Assembly: GCA_037974665.1 (NCBI GenBank)
Contig: CM075780.1
Span: 56,089,594-56,153,593, forward strand
DNA: 64,000 nt
Reading direction: 5' to 3'
DNA from: Ehretia macrophylla
Taxonomy: Eukaryota; Streptophyta; Magnoliopsida; Boraginales; Ehretiaceae
Every line of letters begins with the position of its first letter. Position 1 is the first letter of the stretch. Below the pieces are notes generated by a model. It did not search any database, was not told where the DNA came from, and was given only the letters and a program-made list of their open reading frames with translations. Shown here in pieces: positions 1-13,910 of the stretch. The translations under genes and the position numbers were made by a program.

Positions 1-774
1 TATAAACTCGATAATGATGCAAACATCTAATAGTTGGAATGAGAGATGACATCATTGAAAACACTTTTCCATCTTTCATACCCTGGCCAGGGTCTTCCTT
101 ATTCTACAACCGAAATTAAATTGCATAAGATATCGCCTCACACCGGAGGTTAACAAATCCTTTCTCGACAATTACCTGTCAACTACTATACCAAAAATAT
201 AACATGCAAGAGGCCGTAACTCATCTTGACAAATCAAAGACGAACATTGTCCAAGTACTAGTATTAAATTCCCAATATCTATTACAGCCGTAATTTCTCA
301 AGTCTAAGGATAACATGTACATTCGCAATGAATAACAAACTATTAATCCGAAATCATGTAGCTTGTTATTCACGTCACATCCAATGATCTATTCTACCAA
401 TAATCATTCACATGATTGCTAATTGCATCATATGCAATTATAGTTCACGGATCACTATCCTTTATCATTAATATCAAATATCAATCAAAGGTAACAATTC
501 ATGTGATAGTCCATAATAGATTATTTTAGTCCTAGTCAAATAATCTAAAGACTATGAACAACTTTAGATATTATTCATATACAAATAAAATACGCCAAGA
601 TATTCTAAACAACTTTTAGAATATATTTCCTTTATGAATATATCAGGCGACACATTCATATAATTGAAAGGAGAGAATATGAATATCATTAAAATGCCAT
701 TGATTGATAAAACAAGATTACATTAAAATGCCCAAGAAAGGTCATCAAACTACATAGGATTATGGCATATCACT
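1..774. other. AT-rich DNA, nothing recognised
   Basis: No long open frame, terminal repeat or protein similarity was recognised by eye. It may be the decayed downstream part of the adjoining hAT element, because the last recognisable transposase block ends near 775, but no conserved hAT block could be followed into it. Confidence 0.4.
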
Positions 775-1800
775 AACAACTAGCACCATCATAGTCTTGC
801 CCACAAATTCTTGATACACTCAATCCATGTCTATTAAATAATGAATCGATTCCTCTTTTTATGGATAATGTAGCAGTGTTACTTATATGCATTATACCAA
901 GAAAATGCTAAATAATACTTCATTTATGGTTCACATAACGCAAATCCATGGCCATTTCTTCTTTGATTGATACGTCCTACGTCTCATCAACAATAATAGC
1001 AAAATGTTCATCTCCAAGATCATTTATTATTGCGTTAATAGCCTCAATTGTAGCAGCATTGAAAAATTATTATTGAATGGAATGAGCAGTTAACCGATAA
1101 TTATCATGAGCATTTTACAAAATACAACTATTGATGGTCTCATTATGATTGGCAAGAAACTTGAAAATTTCAGAAAAATTACCTTGATTACTAGAATCCT
1201 CTGATTCATCAAGACCACAGAAATATAATCCTTGTTTCAAAAGAAACTGAGTGCAATCAATTGAAGCAGTTAATCAGCTTTGATATATTTCATGAACTTG
1301 ATCAGATTGCTTAAAGATAGAAGCTTCAATGTGTTGGCTTTGCTTCATCAAGTCTTGACCCCTTTTGTAAGCATTGTTATATGCACTATTTGGACCTCCA
1401 ATATGAATATTAAGTCTATTTTTAATACTCCAATTGATAAATCCATTTGTAGCAAATGTATCTCCACTTGACTATTTTCCACATCTGTCCTTAAAAGATA
1501 ACAATACAAACAATATGCAACATATTTAGTTATGTTGTATTCTAACCAACTGTCAACTTTATTAAACCAAGAGGGACAAAATTTTCTAAACTTATCCCAA
1601 ATTTTTTTCGAGAAAAATCATAATAACAGGGTTGATAAGGTCCCTTTTGTCAATAATATATCCCCGCACTTTATCTCGATCATCCGGATTGTAATTTGTA
1701 ATTTTTGGACATAATCCAGGATATATTGGAAGATCTTCTATATTGACCTCAATCCGAGGTTGGTTTGAACAATGATATGCATTATTTTTACTACTCATTC
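775..1800 (-). pseudogene. hAT transposase remnant (TTF zinc finger plus DUF4371)
   Basis: On the minus strand the conceptual protein keeps the block order of plant TTF-zinc-finger/DUF4371 hAT transposases. The N-terminal part at 1592-1798 reads IEDLPIYPGLCPKITNYNP, like the TTF motif (DPGLR..I..Y.P). Then come LEYNITKYVAYCLYCYL near 1490-1545, an HIGG.NSAYNNA block near 1370-1410, ASIDCTQFLLKQGLYFCG near 1205-1265, DESEDSSNQGNF near 1170-1205, and LGDEHFAIIVDE near 975-1015. The last block is RICGQDYDGAS near 780-815. The frame is lost several times between these blocks and there are internal stops, so this is a dead copy. The C-terminal hAT dimerisation domain was not found, so the element looks truncated toward position 1. 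No terminal inverted repeats were identified. The family call rests on remembered motif order, not on a search. Confidence 0.72.
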
Positions 1801-1974
1801 CAAGCGAAATTTATTAATCGGAAATTGATATTTTATTTAAACATTTATCTATGAATATCTAGAAAAAAAATATTAATTTTAGACTTTTAGTTATTCCTAA
1901 ACTAATAATAAACAATATTTATAAAATTCAAAAATAAAAAATAACTCTAACTAAAATTATAAAACATAACACCG

Positions 1975-2822
1975 TAGATATTAAAATCTACAATTATAAA
2001 CTTTGGGCCACCAGCAACTTGCAAGGACAGAAGGTGAGAAAAGCGGTATAAGTCTTGGGACACTGGTGTGGTGCCGATCGAAGATACTCCGACACTCAAG
2101 TTAGTAGGTTATCAGAAAGGATAAGAAAATGAGAAAAATAAGAGGGGAAATGCGGAGAATATTGTAGTATCGGCGTTGATATAGGAAGTGTAGGTCGTAG
2201 AGATGTAGAAATGAGAGGAGAAGTAATGCTAGTGCGGCTAGTGTTCGATGCCCTCTCCTTGTGTAGATGTGGCCTACTTATAGGTGTGGGTAGGCCAAGA
2301 GTTACGAACTCTTGGGACTTGTATTCCTAGTAGACTATGTGATCACTTATCGCGTAGGATAGAGGTAGTCTCTATCCCAAGTCTTTCGGTAGTCATCCGC
2401 TTCTCATAGGCTGGGCAATTGTGATAAGTCTAAAGTCGCTTATCCCTTAGGACTTGTATCTCGAGTAGACTACTTCAAGGGGGTAATTATGTATCCCGTA
2501 CAATAGGATTGAACTCCTTCCGAACTTGTCGATCGTTATCCACTACGGTAGGCTAGTCATTTAAGGTCTCTATTTTTGTCGTTTATCCATTAGCATCTAG
2601 CAAGGCCATGGGTCGTACCCAAGTCTGTCGTCAATTGCCTATATGAGATAGTTCGATATTTGGACCTAGCGTAGAGCTCGGAGCCCCCGAGTGGGCTTCT
2701 TCAGGAGTAGGTTACAACTCGAGATGCTATATGCGGGCCTTGGCCCAATAGTTAGTGTTATTTGGGGCCAAGCAAACCACCATGGTTGGACCGAGGGTCC
2801 AAGCCCAATTTTTGTGTCAACA
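1975..2822 (-). repeat. Element A 3' LTR
   Basis: It matches 44440-45287 along its whole length. Both copies include the inner text TTGGACCGAGGGTCCAAGCC near one end and CTCGGAGCCCCCGAGTGGG in the middle. In minus sense it starts TGTTGACAC at 2822. The tract TTTTGTCCCCCTACTCTT at 2823-2840 is the complement of a polypurine tract, which fixes this copy as the 3' LTR. The outer edge near 1975 is placed where similarity to the other copy stops. Confidence 0.82.
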
Positions 2823-2840
2823 TTTTGTCCCCCTACTCTT

Positions 2841-5800
2841 TAAGTCGAAGAGTCTTTGAGTTAGGGAGTAATTGTTCATAAAATAACTCCAGTTTGCACT
2901 GAGTGGGCCTTGCATGATAGTTGAAGAGTCCTCAGGCAGAAAATCGCACTAATCATAATTGTCGATTCTGACTGTGAAAGGATCATGTGTGTGAAATAGA
3001 GGGGCCTACTTGGCTAAAACATGCTCAAGAATGACGTATGCAGTCAATGTGTAGGGGCGTAGCCTACTTTCAGTTTGGGCATGACTCCGCAGTTTACCAT
3101 ATGTTGGCTAATAATTTTCCCCATGCTTTGGAGGACAATGGTAACCTCACGTCCTACCATGCGGTATAGGAGAAATTTGCAACCTACCATGTAGATGGTT
3201 CGCAACCTACCATATGTTGGCAGGCAATTTTGCATCCTACCATTATTTGTCTTGTAATCTCGCAGCCTACTATATGTTATTACTTGCTCACCAACCCGCA
3301 ACTTATAAATTGCTTTCATAATTCGCAGCCTACTGTTACTTCTCTTTTGTTCTTTGTACATTCTCGTTTGAATTTGCTTTGGCAGAAGGCACTTTTACGG
3401 CCAACAAGGAGTTGACACGCGCCTTGGGGCCAGCTCCTATTTAATGTTCCTTTTGCGGACAAGACATCACTTGTCCTCGTTTTGGTCTTGTTCTTTGAAT
3501 TCTACGTCAAATGGGACGTGTAGATTTCCATGCGCTAATTGCTCAAGTCTAGCGCATAGATTGTTACTGAGACAAGTGTACCGTCTTCCAAAGCCTATCA
3601 TTCAAGACAACTACATCTTTGGCCTTCATAGGGCCCGCGTGGAATTCAAACAATGATTATGATATGTTGCATAATATTATAACATAGTATATGTAAAGTT
3701 ATATTATCATATTATAATATATTATATGTAAAGTTATATTATATTATAATATATCATATATAAGGTTGAAATTAGCTTTCTGATGCAATGTAATGATATA
3801 TGTGCATGTATTATATTATAACGTATTATATCACAGTGCAGTATAACATTATATAATACGATATATTATCACACCAAGAGCTGATGCTATTGCAATGTGT
3901 TGTGCGACAATATATATATTTTAATACTCAATTTCTTATTAGCTTGACAAAGCGTAACTATAGAGTGTTGTAAGACAAATGAAATTCGGGCCTTTTTTTC
4001 TCTTCTTTTTCTTAATTTTTGAATGCGCCTCACTACATGTAGGTTGCTCCTTGGAGTCCCTTCTTGTAGGAGTTCTTTATGTGTCTTTACGTAGACTGCT
4101 CCTTAGATACCTTTATATGTAGGTTGGCCATGTGTCCCCTTAGATGCCTTTACATGTAGGTTGGCCATGCGTAGACTAATGCACCACTCCACACACAGGC
4201 TATGAACCTTAATGGTAGGCGACCTCTTAGCAACTTCATGTAGGTTACGACTTTTGAACCTTAATGGTGCGTGACCCAACAACTAGTCGATAACCTAGCA
4301 TATTTCTTTCTTTAGGTAAGCTGCTCTTTAGGACCTTTCTCTTGTCACCGAGGTAGAGCCGACACATTGTAGCGTCTTTAGAAAGTAGTCTAGCAGTTGT
4401 CGGCTAGTGTTTCCTTTTGTCATGTACCTTCATTGCTATACCAAATTGCTTTTCGAGGGTTAGATTGACTCCAACAAGCCAGTTAGTATGACGTTTGTGG
4501 CGAGCTCGCGGAGAATCCGTCTCTCTAGTTTGTCTATCTTATCTCTTTAATGACTTGTAACGCAATAGGCACTAACGAGCTATGAGGTAACGTGCCTCTA
4601 GCACTCCTTGATATATGGTAAAAGTTGGTTATTCTTGACTTTGTCCTCTCGCATGCATGTGTTACGCATATTGCACTTTTTCTTTTGGAGTGTACGGTAG
4701 GTGCAAATTACGTACGACTTTCAGGCCTCGGTTATATTAAAGCACCTATGCGGCTTCTGTCTTTAGTTATGCTTCACATAAGCCTTATTGCCCTATGAGC
4801 TGCTTATCCTTTGTCTCATCGTAGTCTTACTTATGGTGATCGACTACGCATTGGCAACGGGGTGGCCTACTATTGAGCTTGACCCAAGAGGGCCACTGTT
4901 AGGTAAGCTTGATTTGAGGGGACTACTGCCTTCATAGGTTACACTATTTGGTATTCAGATGAGGTAGTTTGGTTTTCAAGGTCTACCATACTAGTAGATT
5001 AGTCAACTTAGGTCATGAATAGGGTAGCTTGCCTACCGTGAAGTTCTTTAAAAATTGAAACCATAGTTCTTCACAATTGGAGCCTACTGTGTTGGTAGGC
5101 TCCGCACTTCACACCATTGTAATCATTGAGTTGTTGTCATAGGGCCTACCATGTTGGTGGGAATTGCACTTATACTATTATGGGGATAAAGCTAACATCA
5201 CGGAGCCTACCACGATAGGTTTCGTAAAAGGCACACACCTTGTTATCATATTCAAAGTTGTGGAGTTACGTCGGATACTATTATACCGGTAGTGTTGAAC
5301 AAATTCACGTGCCTTCTTCATATACTAAATATGTGTGCCCTCTACCTTGGATACTACTATGTTAGTAGTCCTTATACTCATAATGCCATAGAATGGAGCG
5401 CTTGTTGCCTACCGTGTTGATAGGTTAAAAAAATACGCCTTACATATAAATTATGGGGCCGGGTCGGAGGCTACCATGTTAGCAGGCTTGAAAATGTTCA
5501 TATTTTCCTATATAACAAGGTGGAGGGGGCGTCAGAGCCTACCATGTTGGTAGGCTTTGAAGAATAGTTATGCTCGCGCTCTTAGTACATCGAACATTAT
5601 AGAGTTGGTTTTAGAGCCTACCATATCGGTAGGCTCTGAAGAGTCATTCGTGCATCCTAGCATTAGAAACTGTGCAATATCGCTGGAGTCTACCATGATG
5701 GTTGGCTTTGAAAATTTGTTCGTACACTCTTGTTTCACAAATGGTGGAATAAGTCTAGAGCCTACTGTACTGGTAGTCTTCTAAAATATTTGTGCCTTCT

Positions 5801-8740
5801 TGATAAGCAATAGATTGGGGTCTATTGTATTCTCTTTTCAATACGGAGCCTACCTTATTGATCTTCTAAACTGGCGTCTACCGCTTGGTCTAAGAAGTCC
5901 ATAATGCCTACCATGTTGGTAAGCTCCACTTTTTAAACCTTGTTAAGAATAACTCGTTGCCTTGACCGTGCATGCACTGGGGAAAAAGATTTTGATTTTG
6001 TAGTTGAGTAGGCTACTATAATAATTTGGCATCGTCACATCCTTGCGATTACCGTGATTGGTAGCCGCAAACTTGATGGTAGTTTACAACCAAGTGGGTT
6101 ATTATTGTAATAGGTAGGCGCTGGTGGTCGACCACAAAAACTTCTTAGATTGACGTTCTGAAATCAGTTGGCTTATCTATTTTCTACCGTTGCTGGCATT
6201 CTTGAGCTTGGTAGAGTTTTCTAATCAAGTGGCAGCCTACCATAGTCGGTAGGCTCCAAAGGGATGGTGGAATCTTATAATCAAGTCACATTCTTCTCAC
6301 CTACTATTGTTGGCAGGCTCTCATTAAATAAGTCTTGATTTCCCAAAGATGATACTTGTAAGTCGTGCCTATCATACGACTTTTATGTAGGCTAGTCCGA
6401 TTAGGACTTTGATTAGGTAGTTTAGCCTTTATAAACTATTTACTCTTAGGCCAATCCACTTAGGACCTTAATTGGGTAATTTTGTCGCTGCAGACTGTTA
6501 TGTAGTTGTAATGGAGGACTACCTTAGTAGGCTGGTTCGCTTAGGACTTTTGGGTAGTCGCAATGGACCACAATCTTAATAGTTTGGTCCGCTTAAGACT
6601 TTTATATAGATTGGTCCGCATAGGACGTGGAGTGTTCGCGTGGGATTGTAGGTTCATCCTCATAGGACTTTATGTGGTTGCGTAAGACCGTAGGTTGGTC
6701 TGCATAGGACTGTACATGGTCGGGTAGGATCGTAGGTTGGTCTACATATGACTTTTGTATGGTCACAAAGGATCGTGTGATGGACTGCATAAGACTTTAC
6801 ATGGTCTCGTAGGACTTTATAGATCGCATATGACCGTAGATTAGTTTACATAGGACTTTTGTATGGTTGCAAAAGACCGTAGATTGGTCTACATAGGGCC
6901 TTACAGAGTCGCGTAGGATCGTAAATTGGTCCGCATAAGAGTCTGACTTGGTAGGTTGATAATTTCAGAGCCTACCGTAGTAGGTAGGTCCCCTTAGGAT
7001 ACTAAGTGGCGATGTGATGATATCAGAACCTACCGTAGTAGGTGGGTCTCCTTAGGATCCCAAGTTGATGGGTTGATAATTTCGAAGCCTACTGTAGTAG
7101 GTGTAGCATACAAGAGGTCAAGTTGGTACATTATACATTTCAGACTCTACCTTAGTAGATTGTTCTCTTTAGGCGTCTTATTTAGTAGATGGATCACTTC
7201 GGACCCTACCATAATAGGTTGCGCCTTTTTGGCGTCTTAGTTGGTAGATGGGTCACTTCGGATCCTACCATAGTAGGTTGCGCACTTTAGGCGTCTTAGT
7301 TGGTAGATGGGTCATTTTGGCCCCTACCATAGTAGGTTGCACCCTTTAGGCATTTTATTTGGTAGATAGGTCACTTCAGACCCTACCATAATAGGTTGCA
7401 CCCTTTAGGCGTCTTACTTGGTAGGTCACTTCGGACCCTACCATAGGAGGTTACGCCCTTTAGCCGTCTTATTTGGTAGATGGGTCACTTCAGACCCTAC
7501 CATAGTAGGTTGCGCCCTTTAGGTGTCTTATTTGATAGATGGGTTACTTCGGACCCTACCATAATTGGTTGCTTCCTTTAGGCATCTTAGTTGGTATGTC
7601 ACTTTAGACCCTACCATAGTAGGTTGCGCCCTTTAGGGGTCTTAGTTGGTAGGTCATTTTAGACCCTACCATAGTAGGTTGCGCCCTTTAGGTGTCTTAG
7701 TTGGTAGATTAGACACTTCGGACTCTACCTTAGTAGGTTACTCCTTTTAGGAGTCTAACTAGGTAGGTAGTTTGGTCACCATGAACTTCTACCATAGAAG
7801 TCGAGTACGTAGGTTGGTCTACTTAGGACTCTTATAAAGTCGCAAAGGACTACCACTTGGTTTTTTTAGGACTTTAAGTGGTCGCATGGGATCGTAATTG
7901 TAGGTTGGTCCACATGGGACTTTGAGTGGTCGTGTGGGACCATAGGTTGGTCTCACGGGACTTTGAATTGGCTGCTTGGCCATTGTGGTTTCTTCCAAAG
8001 TAGTTTGGTCCGCTTGGGACTTTGAATTGATAATTTGGCCGCTGGGGCTTCTACCAAAGTAGTTTGTCCATGAGGACTTCGAATTAGTAGTTTGGCCGCT
8101 GTGGGCTTCTACTATAGTAGTTTGGTCCGCTTGAGACTTTTATGTAAGTTGGTCCGCTTAAGACTCTCATATGTAGTCGCATTGGACTATTACATTGTAG
8201 GTTAATCCTCATTGAACTTTTCTGTAATCATGAGAGACTATGTAGGCTAGTCAACTTAGGACCCGTACTTGGTCGCAAAGAACTACATCAGTAGTTTGGT
8301 TGCTATGGATGTCTACCATAGTAATTTAGTCCCTTAGGACTTTAAGTAGTTTCTTCTTTTCCTGACACCTAGATATTGGATTGGGGGCTCTGCAAACAAA
8401 ATGAGTTTAGAGGACTATTTGAGTTTGTGTTCGTAAGCGGGCTCATATCGCATAGCTCAAACGATGGGTGTACTCACTCGTATTTCGCTAGTTGGTTTGA
8501 AATGCGCCTTCAGACCTTGAAATCTTAACTAGACAAATGATACAATGAATGGGTCGAAACATGTTGCCTTTTTATTTTGAGAAACAAATTACAGTGATTG
8601 GTTCCTGGGCGTGTCACCAACAGAGACTAACTCTACTAGCCCCTTGGAGGGGAGACTAACTTGAGACTAACAACCCCTTACAGAGGCAACTAACTGAGTT
8701 TGTTGAGGCGGATGGTACTTTGATTACTGTGACAGACATG
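2841..8740 (-). repeat. Element A non-coding tail of degenerate palindrome-bearing minisatellites
   Basis: This 5.9 kb stretch lies between the protease and the polypurine tract, where pol would be expected. From about 3040 to 8340 it carries dozens of short imperfect palindromes of the type CCTACCATGTTGGTAGG or CCTACCATAGTAGG, set in several local repeat families. Examples are GCAACCTACCATATGTTGG units near 3060-3330, GAGCCTACCATGTTGGTAGG units near 5080-5960, GTAGGTTGGTCYRCATAGGA units near 6600-6960, the 59/55-bp array at 7140-7740, and TTTGGTCCGCTTGGGACTTT units near 7780-8340. An AT-rich patch of overlapping TATAATAT palindromes sits at 3657-3870. Long 3' tandem repeats are known in Ogre/Tat elements; that this tail is the same kind of thing is inference. 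Confidence 0.75.
7140..7740. repeat. 59/55-bp tandem array in element A
   Basis: About eleven head-to-tail units. The core CCTACC starts at 7205, 7264, 7323, 7382, 7437, 7496, 7555, 7610 and 7665, so steps are 59 or 55 bp. The two lengths reflect GGTAGATGGGTCACTT versus GGTAGGTCACTT near the unit end. Each unit carries CCTACCATAGTAGG, then a GCGCCCTTTAGGCGTCTTA-like segment. Confidence 0.9.
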
Positions 8741-9352
8741 TGCTTATGGTAGTTTGGTTGAATTGAGGTTGCAAGGTAGCTTGCTCCAACTGGTATACGA
8801 CATCGTAGCCTGGTTGTCTTTGGGAGGTTCTCTGCTGCGCTCTTATTTCTCCGATCCCCTACTTGGTGGGAAACTTGACCACTTGGTGGTAGGTGGACGG
8901 AACAACTTTCATATCATGGATCCACGTCCTTCCCAAAATGATGTTGTAGGGCGATAGACAATCTATTATCGAGAATTACGTGAGGAGGTTTACGCCTTGA
9001 GCATCGATGAGAAGGATAATCTCCCCGATAGTACTCCTACGCTGGCCGCTAAACCCTACTAGTATGGTGGTACAACGTGTGATACGTGATTCATCAATTC
9101 CCATTTCCTTAAGGGTTTTTAGCATGAGTACATTGGCGGCACCACCGTTGTCGACGAGTATTTGCCTGACCAATCGCTTGGCTACCATCAACTCGATAAC
9201 TAGGGCATCGTAGTGCGGGCCATCTAGGTAGATTGCTTCATGGCTGGAAAACGTGATGACCTAACCTTGTTCGAACTCCTTTAATTGAAGGGCCTAAAGT
9301 TAGATTTGAATGCACGACCGGTGCATATATTTGTTGCCAAATGTGCAGTCCC
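8741..9352 (-). pseudogene. Element A protease region
   Basis: Minus-strand frames give HYDALVIELMVAKRLVRQ, then ILVDNGGAANVL (retropepsin D-S/N-G site), then a hydrophobic VGFSGQRR block, and further on [19 protein letters not shown] and [11 protein letters not shown]. This order matches the gag-protease linker and protease of Tat-type gypsy elements. The segment continues the gag at 43082-44349; the two are held apart by solo LTR C and its contents. It is a decayed fossil. Confidence 0.78.
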
Positions 9353-12300
9353 TGTAATACCTGAGCTGGCCATACATTTACAATATTTATTTATTTCCTT
9401 ACTTTGCATTATTCTTGAAAAAAGTGCCTTTATAATTATTTTTTTACATTTAATTAATTGTCTCACATATTTAAAGATCAACTCGTATAATAACCTATTA
9501 GGCGTTCATAGTTCTCATAACATGAATGAAACTTAGGAAATATATAAGCCTAGCATATCAAACTAAGCATTCATTTCAATTAAATGGGAATTGAGGTATT
9601 AGCTGAGCAGTTTAATCTTACAGAGTATACTATTTTGAGCAACGCTAATTAGGTTAATGTCTTATCGCTTTAAAACTAATAAAGTAATCTTAGTTTAGTA
9701 TTACCTCTTACGTAATTGAAACTAATAAACATGTGAATACTTAGGTTTGGTACTCTAAGATGTTGAATAAATAGGAATATTAGCTTTAGGAATTTAGTTT
9801 ATGTTACACTTGGGTAGCATGAAATTGTGAATAATAGAGCTAGGATATGACGAGGTAACAAAAGTTATAAAAATAAATTAATCAATATATATATTTTCAG
9901 ATCATATGAATATTAGTATTAGATAAAAATAAATATGGCAATCTTAAAATAAGAGGTTCTATATGAAGTAATTTAATTTAATAGGGGTATTAAAACTTAG
10001 GAATATAGGACTGCTACTAGGTAACTTAACACCTTAAGAATTAAATTAATTAAGTATAGCCCTATAATTTATTAGCTCTTGGATGGGATTCACTAGGTTT
10101 TGACTAAGATAGATAAATTCGAAGATACTTGAATTTAAGTATTCGATAAATTAAGTAGCAAATCAGTTAAAGCCTATAATTAGCTTATACTCGTTGGCAC
10201 TCAATCATGAACCAGCGAGCAAGCTAAGCCTTCACCATGCATTGCTGTCACCATGCATGCATGCTTAGGAATTGTTAGGAGTTATCCGCTAATGCCACCT
10301 ACAGCTACAATTAATATTCACTAGCCACTTCCTTCATCATAAACATCCACACGGCATCATCATTTTTCACCACCTTAAGCTGCGGCATCACCAACAAGCC
10401 TATTTCATCACCCACTGCTACCATAAACCAATAAGTTGCAAACCAACCAAATCATGTCTATCAAGCTTATCCATTTTAATCATTGTTATACCGTCCTAAT
10501 AAACTGCTAGTGACTTACCAGGCATTTAATCGTTATAGCCTATGACCGCCCATCTCACGCAATTAACAACAAACAAATCAGCTAGCCTAGACATTACACC
10601 TAGCACTAGAACTATCAATGGTGTTAGATAAATTCAAGCATAGCAATCAATTAAGCCTACTGATAGCTTATAAGTGTTGTCAAGCAAGTAAATAAGCTAG
10701 CATTAGTCAGCACCTTACGTTGTAGGAATATGATTAAAGCAAAAACATTATATATATGGTTGTTGAGCTTTCGACCTTCCATACACACCAAACATTTCAG
10801 ATTACACACCAAGCCATTTCCAATTCCTAGTGTGCGGCCATTTTTTTTCGGTTCTAGCACCATTATCCTTCAATAATAGAATTACCAATAGACGCCTAAG
10901 GAGATCAATTATCACCTACGGATAGCCTATAAGCAAGCAAATAAACTAAGCACCTCACGTTGTTGAGCTGTAGAAGTTGGTTGATATGTTACTAACTTTT
11001 ATCTCCCACCAAACGTGTTTTCTAATATAGCTAAGCTTACTGATATTAATTCCTAGTACAAAAGCTGTCTAATATCTTTAATTATCAAGAACCAATATCA
11101 CTCATTTCACTGCCCTAGTGCATCGAACTAGCCACTCTATAACCCATCATCCTAGAATTATACAAACTAGTTGATAGGATTTCAGAAATAAAGCATGATG
11201 ATTGCGACTGAATCATGCAACCAAAATGAGAAAACATTAGAAGGTAGTCACCTTCTATATAGATGCACATACACGACATGCTAAGAGACAATGAAACAAT
11301 AAATCTAGCCGTGTAGAACCAGAAACAGTAACTTAAGCATTATGGCACGATCTTGAGGTGAGGAGATTTTCTAAAACTCATATTTATTTATGAATTATAT
11401 GTGTTAGTTGCTATAAACTTATAAATTCAATACACAACTGATTATGGATGTGAGAAGATTTTATTTAAAGGGCATGCTGGTTTAGTACTTATGTATATCA
11501 ATAGTTTATTAAGTTTAAATTGGGGCTATTATTCAACGAACTGGAAGTTTAATACTAGAAGTTAAATACATGTTGTTAATAAGTTTTATTCTAAATTAGA
11601 CTTGGAGTAAAGTAAGAGCAAATAAGCTTAATTAATCAATTAGAAGGAATTATCAGAGGCACTAAGAGTAGGGTTAATTTGGACTTTAACGGAGGCTTAT
11701 GTTATTAAGTAAAATTAGTTTAGTCTCTCTTGAATCCTAAACAAATGTTAGCCTGGAAATCTTATCTTTGTAAACTTCACGAACTTGGATAGCTTTTACA
11801 ATGAATGCCTTGGAGATTATTTAATTTGTTGGTTTTAAGTGACAACAATGAGTTGAAATAGTTTATATTCTACTGTTTACTTGTATTAATATTTTTAACT
11901 ATTAAAGATACTTGATCGGAGACAACCACTTTTGTTGTCCTCCACCTATGTGTTTATCGAAGTGTGTGATCATAAATTGTACAAATAATTATCGATTGTG
12001 TGTTACGTGATTACTTGTGCATGCTTGTATGTTATTGAGGGTTCCAATCTCAGGCGCGATAGCGTTTCACAAATACCAGGTAGCATAAGGCTTACCGGTG
12101 CTTCCATGACTATCGTGGTCCTAGTCCCTCTCTCACTTGGCATTCCACCATCGGAGAGTTGGGTCGTAGATTTCGGGTACAATTCGGAGTACCCTATTGG
12201 GAGAGATAAGAAGTTGTGATCATGATTCGAGGTTGGCCACCTCAACGGCATGAACTATGTGTTTTGTGGGGCAAAGTGTTACACTTAGAAGTGGTGGGAG

Positions 12301-13910
12301 CCACCTTTTGAGCCCGTATATGCCACCTCTAGCGTCCTGTACATATCAAAACGTATCTTTTTTACTATGTGTTTAAGTATTCTCACTTGGTTCCTAGAGG
12401 ACCTCAGAGAGGAAAGACTATTTATCTATATGTCACAATTGTTATTAATACGTGAATCGAATATGATAGAAATCTCTACTGATTATCACATGTTATTGTA
12501 TCTTATCATTTATCATATATGGACAGTACATTAATGTTATCCTACGTGTAACACATCGCATCATGATTTTCAAAAAGGGCCTGACCATAAATATTTTTAA
12601 AACTTTCCTATACCATCCTCATTGAGCTTCCCAAGAGCTCATGTGAGACCCTGACCCGACTGCATATGTATTACTATTTCACTATGTGTGATTAAGTGTG
12701 ATTCTATGTTAAATTTATATAAGTACATGTATTAAATACTTATAAACCCTAAATGCTAGTTAGATACTATAGTAATAGGCTAGGAAACAAGTTAGAAGGT
12801 CAAGAACTAAGTGGAGAAACTTTGGGGTAACTTTGTAATTATTGAAAAAACTTAGGGGCCAAAGTGTAATTAACTAAATTATGCTCAGACGCTAATTTAA
12901 TAACCTAAATCGTAATTAACGTCTTCAAAATTCCATTAGAACCCTAAGACTACAAGAAATTAGAAAATAGAGTCAAAATCAAGAGCCCTTTAAAAGTTAG
13001 GGGCAAAAGTGGAGACTTTAGAACTTTCAGGGTCAAAATTGTGATTATGAGAACTAATACTTAGAGACCAAGTTTGGCATTTTAGACTAGATATCGGATA
13101 CACTAAATCGTACAAGGAACACCCCGGTCGAATTAGAAAAGAAATGGAGAAACTTTTACATTTAGAAAACACGAGGGGTCGATTAGCAAAACTTATCAAC
13201 TTTAGGGGCTAATTTGCAATTATTAAAAGTTAAACTTGGGGACCAAGATTTCATTTACAGCTAGGATTTAAGTTTAGCTAATTACCTACGGGGTCCCACG
13301 AGACTTAAGTTTGGCATAATATGGGTCAACTTGCAAAGATGACAAGCAAATGGGGTAGAAAACACAAATAGGCAAAAGTTTGGCTAGGCTTTCAAGACAA
13401 GCTAGCTTCCAAGGCAAGATTTACATCAATTGAAGAGCCAAAGCTTCTCTTGGAAGCTATAGATGGCCGGCCACCGTAAGCAACCAAGAGAGCCTTTCTA
13501 GTCATTTTTGTCTTGCAATTTTTGAAGAGGCAAAAACAACAAGGTGAATTCCAACATTAGCAAAGTGGATCTAAGGCATTCAAGGTGATTTCTAGGCATT
13601 TTCAACCAAGAATCAAAGGTAAGGGTTCTTTCAAAATGAATATTTATGATATATTGATGGAGTTATGAGGCTTGTATGGAGTTATAATTGCAATTATATG
13701 GATTAGAATTGTTGGAAGCATGCTTGTTGATGATTTAAACCAAGGTTATGGTTTCTAAAATTTTTGAATATTCTTGATGATGAGCTAGTATCTAACTATG
13801 TAAATATGGTTGATTGTTGCTTATTTAGGTTGCTAGAGGTTGCTTGGTTGTATAGTAATTGTTGATGATTTAGAAGCTAGAACATGCAAGAATTCTCGGA
13901 ATAGTTCTCT

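Noticed and set aside
2841-8340. Regular palindromic repeats that could suggest a CRISPR array
   Set aside because: The units are contiguous degenerate minisatellites without unique spacers, lie inside a plant LTR element, and no cas-like gene is present.
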